Below, piece after piece: positions 6,930 through 9,478 of a stretch of 9,478 bases of DNA. The number at the start of each line of letters is the position of its first letter. The first letter of the stretch is position 1. The position numbers and the translations under genes were made by a program. The notes beneath the pieces were generated by a model. It was not told the origin of the DNA. It ran no database searches and saw only the letters and a list, made by a program, of their open reading frames with translations. The DNA comes from Actinomycetes bacterium (GTDB taxonomy: Bacteria; Actinomycetota; Acidimicrobiia; Acidimicrobiales; Palsa-688), in contig JAKAZH010000058.1 of the NCBI GenBank assembly GCA_021815935.1, positions 1-9,478 on the forward strand, in the 5' to 3' direction.

Positions 6930-8002
6930 TAAAATACCTCGGTTCGAAGAGGCTGCTCGTCCCTGTGCTCGGCGAGATCCTTACAGCAGTTCACGCCAAA
7001 AGTGCGTTGGATCTCTTTACAGGAACGACGAGGGTTGCCCAGGAGTTCAAACGCCGAGGTGCGTACGTGACAGCGCTCGACGCAGCGCGCTATTCCGAGG
7101 TGTTCGCGCGGTGTTACATACAGACCGACGGACACGACATCAACAGCAGGGAACTGGCGGAGGCTCTGCGCTACCTTGGGTCCCTTCGGGGACAAGCGGG
7201 CTATTTCACTGACACGTTCTGTGTCAAATCCAGATTCTTTCAGCCTTTCAATGGGGAGAGGATCGACGCGATCCGAGACACTTTGGACCGTGACTTCGCC
7301 GGAAGCCCGTTGTGGCCGATCCTGCTGACGAGTCTTATCGACGCAGCGGACCGAGTTGACTCTACGACCGGTTTGCAGATGGCGTACGTCAAGAGTTGGG
7401 CTGAGCGCTCCTACAAACCGCTCGAGCTTCGGCCGCCGGAACTGCTTGCCGGAGCGGGCCAGGCCGTGCGCGCTGAAGCTACTGTGGCCGTCAGAGGCTT
7501 ACCCGAAGTCGACCTCGCATACCTCGACCCTCCCTACAATCAGCACCGTTACTTCACGAACTACCACATCTGGGAGACGCTCGTAGCGTGGGACGCCCCG
7601 GAGCATTACGGGGCGGCGTGCAAAAGAGTCGACAGCCGCGACGAGGCAACCAAGAGCGTGTTCAACTTCAAGCGGCAGATGCCGTCCGCGCTGCGCCGTT
7701 TGATCGGTGACGTTGCCGCTTCGGTAGTGGCCGTGTCCTACAACAACGAGTCGTGGGTGGCTCTCGAGGACCTCGTCGACATGTGCTCGGAGCACGGTCA
7801 TGTGGAGACATTCGCCTTCGACTCGAAACGTTACGTTGGCGCCCAGATCGGAATCCACAACCCGAGCGGAGTGAAAGTCGGCACTGTCAGCCACCTTCGC
7901 AACCTGGAGTACCTGGTGCTAGCCGGACCGAAGCGCTTGGTTGCCGGCCTGCGAGAGTTACCGGTGCTTCGAGCTGTCCAAAGCTCGGCGGGTGTAGCGT
8001 AA
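6926..8002 (+). CDS. D12-class adenine-specific DNA methyltransferase, orphan
   Basis: The 358-residue protein transfers a methyl group from S-adenosylmethionine to N6 of adenine in a specific DNA site. Motif X, KYLGSKR, is at 3-9; motif I, LDLFTGTTRVA, at 28-38 binds the cofactor; motif IV, DLAYLDPPY, ends in the catalytic DPPY at 201-204. This order (X, I, target-recognition region, IV) is that of the Dam/D12 alpha class. The segment between motifs I and IV is about 160 residues and should carry sequence recognition; after DPPY come FNFKRQ and SYNNESW blocks. TTG 6926 is chosen because motif X normally lies at the very N terminus and because of the TTGA overlap with the preceding small frame. 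The same frame stays open back to 6731 but has no ATG, GTG or TTG there. No restriction endonuclease is adjacent, so it looks like an orphan with unknown target site. Confidence 0.9.
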   Translation: MIKYLGSKRLLVPVLGEILTAVHAKSALDLFTGTTRVAQEFKRRGAYVTALDAARYSEVFARCYIQTDGHDINSRELAEALRYLGSLRGQAGYFTDTFCVKSRFFQPFNGERIDAIRDTLDRDFAGSPLWPILLTSLIDAADRVDSTTGLQMAYVKSWAERSYKPLELRPPELLAGAGQAVRAEATVAVRGLPEVDLAYLDPPYNQHRYFTNYHIWETLVAWDAPEHYGAACKRVDSRDEATKSVFNFKRQMPSALRRLIGDVAASVVAVSYNNESWVALEDLVDMCSEHGHVETFAFDSKRYVGAQIGIHNPSGVKVGTVSHLRNLEYLVLAGPKRLVAGLRELPVLRAVQSSAGVA

Positions 8003-8009
8003 AGCCGCT

Positions 8010-8228
8010 ATGGAAAGCGACTCACGAGACCGGGTCATCGGCACTATCGGACATGTCACGCTCCGGATTCCGGGACCGGGTCGCCCAGGCGAGGTGCTGC
8101 TTTCGATGCGAGGCGGGAGCGAATCCTTCATCGCATACAGCGAAGAGGCAATCCCGGCCGGCAGCCAGGTGCTGGTGCTCAACTCGCGTCCCGGCCGCGT
8201 CGTCGACGTCACCCTGTTCCCCGGCTGA
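8010..8228 (+). CDS. Small NfeD-like OB-fold protein
   Basis: This 72-residue protein resembles the soluble C-terminal domain of NfeD proteins, an OB-fold that accompanies and probably binds flotillin/SPFH proteins. The pattern seen is GTIGHVTLRIPGPGRPGEVLLSMRG, then SFIAYSEEAIPAGSQVLVLNSRPGRVVDVTLF, matching the NfeD scheme G-x-V-x-L-x-P-x-G-x-V, A-x-S-x-E-x-I-P-x-G and a closing V-x-V strand. There is no transmembrane segment, unlike full NfeD1b-type proteins (roughly 140-200 residues), so this is the bare domain. It starts seven bases after the methyltransferase stop, without a clear Shine-Dalgarno, suggesting co-transcription and perhaps coupling. An SPFH gene follows 104 bases on, which strongly supports the family call. 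Its function is unknown; a partner or scaffold for the SPFH assembly is likely. Confidence 0.72.
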   Translation: MESDSRDRVIGTIGHVTLRIPGPGRPGEVLLSMRGGSESFIAYSEEAIPAGSQVLVLNSRPGRVVDVTLFPG

Positions 8229-8302
8229 CATCCCTCGCTGGTAACCGTTCGCCGGCAGCCCTCCATGACGCGGCGACTCTCCGCTAAGGATCCGTGGGAG
8301 GC

Positions 8303-8325
8303 TATAGTCCGCGGAGAAAGGTAGG
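8303..8325 (+). promoter_or_regulatory. -10 box TATAGT and ribosome site for the SPFH gene
   Basis: TATAGT (8303-8308) repeats the hexamer seen at 6722, again without a recognisable -35. Transcription would begin near 8315. Downstream, purine-rich GGAGAAAGG and AGG (8323-8325) lie 7 or more bases before ATG 8333 as ribosome site, so this transcript would be barely led. CTCCGC (8279-8284) and GCGGAG (8311-8316) form inverted 6-bp arms around the box, a possible operator. These signals favour ATG 8333 over the in-frame GTG 8294. Confidence 0.42.
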
Positions 8326-8332
8326 TGCAGCG

Positions 8333-9478
8333 ATGTTCGGATGGCACGTTCCTCGACCCGACCAGGCGATGCTCGTAAGCGGGGGCAAACAGGGATCTCT
8401 CCCGTTCCGGATAGTGACCGGGCACGGCGCTTTCGTCCTGCCGCTGCGATCGAAGGTCAACTACCTGACTCTCTCCATGCAAGAGGCGGAGGTTGCAGAG
8501 GAGTGTGTCACCAAGCAGGGGATCGCTGTCAACGTGAAGGCTGTCATTGCTTTCAAGGTGGGCTCCGACCCCGAAGGCATCGCCAACGCGGCGCAACGTT
8601 TCCTCGCGGCTGAGGAGAAGATGGGGGTGCTTACGGGGCGGATCTTCGCCGGTCACCTCCGCTCGATCATCGGCTCGATGACGGTCGAGGAGATCATCCG
8701 TGAGCGCCAACGTCTGGCAGAGGAAGCCCTCGAAGCCTCCAAGATCGAGATGTCCAAGATCGGGTTGGTCGTCGATGCCCTGCAGATCGAAAGTATCGAC
8801 GACCTCGGCTCGGGCTACATCAAAGCGCTGGCGGCGCCCCATGTTGCGCAGGTGCAGCGCGCTGCCAGGGTCGCGCAGGCGGAGGCGGACCAGGCGTCTG
8901 CCGAAGCCGAGCAGATATCGCACCGCAACCAGGCGGAGTTCGAGCGCAAGACGGCCGTCGCCCGGGCCGGATTCCAGGCGGAAGTGGACTCTGCGCAGGC
9001 GCAGGCGGCTCAGGCCGGGCCGCTCGCCCAGGCGCAGGCCGCCCAGAACGTCCTCGAAGCCCAGACGGCCCTCGCCGAACGCAACGCCGAGTTACGCCAG
9101 CGCGAGCTGGTGGCGGAAGTTATCCGGCCCGCCCAAGCAGAAGCGCAGCGCATCAAGCTGCTGGCGGAGGCCGAGGCAGAACGGCTCAGCCGGATCGGCG
9201 AAGCCGGAGCAGCGCATGACCGTGTCGCATTGGATCAGCAGCTGATAGCCCAGCTTCCCGAAATGCTCCGCGCTGCGGCGAACAGTTTGCAAAGCGCCAA
9301 TTTGACTGTTCTCAACGGCGCGGACGGCATGGCGGAGGTCGTCACCGGGCTCGCCTCGCAGGGGCTGGCCCTCTTCGAGGCCCTCAAGCGGTCCATACCC
9401 CAAGGCGATGCCACCGCCGGCGCTGAGTCTTCCGGCAAGCGAAACGGCTCCGGCGAGAGGAACTCCGCCCGCATGCCG
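8333..9478 (+). CDS. Flotillin-like SPFH/Band 7 protein, 3' truncated
   Basis: The frame from ATG 8333 stays open for 382 codons to the window edge. SPFH proteins oligomerise on membranes into scaffolds or microdomains. The SPFH domain covers about 5-170: PDQAMLVSGG, FRIVTGHGAFVLPL, the conserved VTKQGIAVNVKAVIAFKVG, AAQRFLAA, HLRSIIGSMTVEEIIRERQ and the LVVDALQIESIDD strand with YIKALAAPH. Residues about 171-300 are an Ala/Glu/Gln-rich coiled coil of flotillin type (AQAEADQASAEAEQ, QAQAAQA, EAEAERL). Then follow LPEMLRAAANSL and a Gly/Ser-rich tail. Flotillins usually begin with a hydrophobic hairpin or membrane segment; none is visible before the SPFH domain, so membrane binding must occur otherwise (amphipathic helix, acylation or partner). 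With the preceding NfeD-like gene it forms the known NfeD-flotillin pair. The end of the gene lies outside the window. Confidence 0.93.
   Translation, partial: MFGWHVPRPDQAMLVSGGKQGSLPFRIVTGHGAFVLPLRSKVNYLTLSMQEAEVAEECVTKQGIAVNVKAVIAFKVGSDPEGIANAAQRFLAAEEKMGVLTGRIFAGHLRSIIGSMTVEEIIRERQRLAEEALEASKIEMSKIGLVVDALQIESIDDLGSGYIKALAAPHVAQVQRAARVAQAEADQASAEAEQISHRNQAEFERKTAVARAGFQAEVDSAQAQAAQAGPLAQAQAAQNVLEAQTALAERNAELRQRELVAEVIRPAQAEAQRIKLLAEAEAERLSRIGEAGAAHDRVALDQQLIAQLPEMLRAAANSLQSANLTVLNGADGMAEVVTGLASQGLALFEALKRSIPQGDATAGAESSGKRNGSGERNSARMP

Noticed and set aside
6614..7195. 193-codon - strand reading frame with APRTATPPR-like repeats
   Set aside because: It is antisense to the methyltransferase N terminus (motifs X and I) and to the 18-bp array; its repeats simply mirror the array, and no family is recognisable.

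Overview
The window comes from a GC-rich bacterial chromosome (GC judged by eye, not computed). GTG and TTG starts are common, genes overlap at TTGA or ATG junctions, and at least one gene looks leaderless. This style, with the NfeD/SPFH pair, suggests an actinobacterium-like organism. No taxonomic marker is present, so lineage is uncertain. I see no tRNA, rRNA, CRISPR array, transposase or phage structural gene.

Left part (2-1996, + strand): the end of a nucleotide-sugar operon. A 5'-truncated extended SDR (NAD-dependent epimerase/dehydratase-like) is followed by a small RmlC-like cupin epimerase and a RfbF-type glucose-1-phosphate cytidylyltransferase. The genes overlap by 4 and 8 bases, so they are probably translationally coupled. 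RfbF makes CDP-glucose, so the neighbours probably convert it to a modified (deoxy or epimerised) CDP-sugar for a surface glycan. The expected CDP-glucose 4,6-dehydratase is not in the window and may lie upstream. The operon ends at a weak hairpin with a short T-run.

Middle part (2060-6582, - strand): a NodB/CE4 polysaccharide deacetylase converging on the sugar operon, a long E. coli-type argininosuccinate synthase (argG), and an FGGY sugar kinase with gluconokinase-type motifs. The gap between argG and the kinase holds a striking 43-bp near-perfect inverted repeat. The gap upstream of the deacetylase holds an AT-rich inverted repeat overlapping a possible promoter.

Right part (6722-9478, + strand): the most unusual region. 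A TATAGT box sits 7 bases before a GTG that opens a 64-codon reading frame built largely from five in-frame copies of an 18-bp repeat (VRGG-type hexapeptides). Its stop overlaps the TTG start of an orphan D12-class adenine DNA methyltransferase in a TTGA junction. Seven bases after the methyltransferase comes a 72-residue NfeD-like OB-fold protein, then a second TATAGT box and a flotillin-like SPFH protein running off the window. Neither the NfeD-like protein nor the visible SPFH protein has an obvious membrane segment, which departs from the usual membrane-anchored pair. Whether methyltransferase, repeat peptide, NfeD and SPFH form one functional unit is a hypothesis based only on order and spacing.
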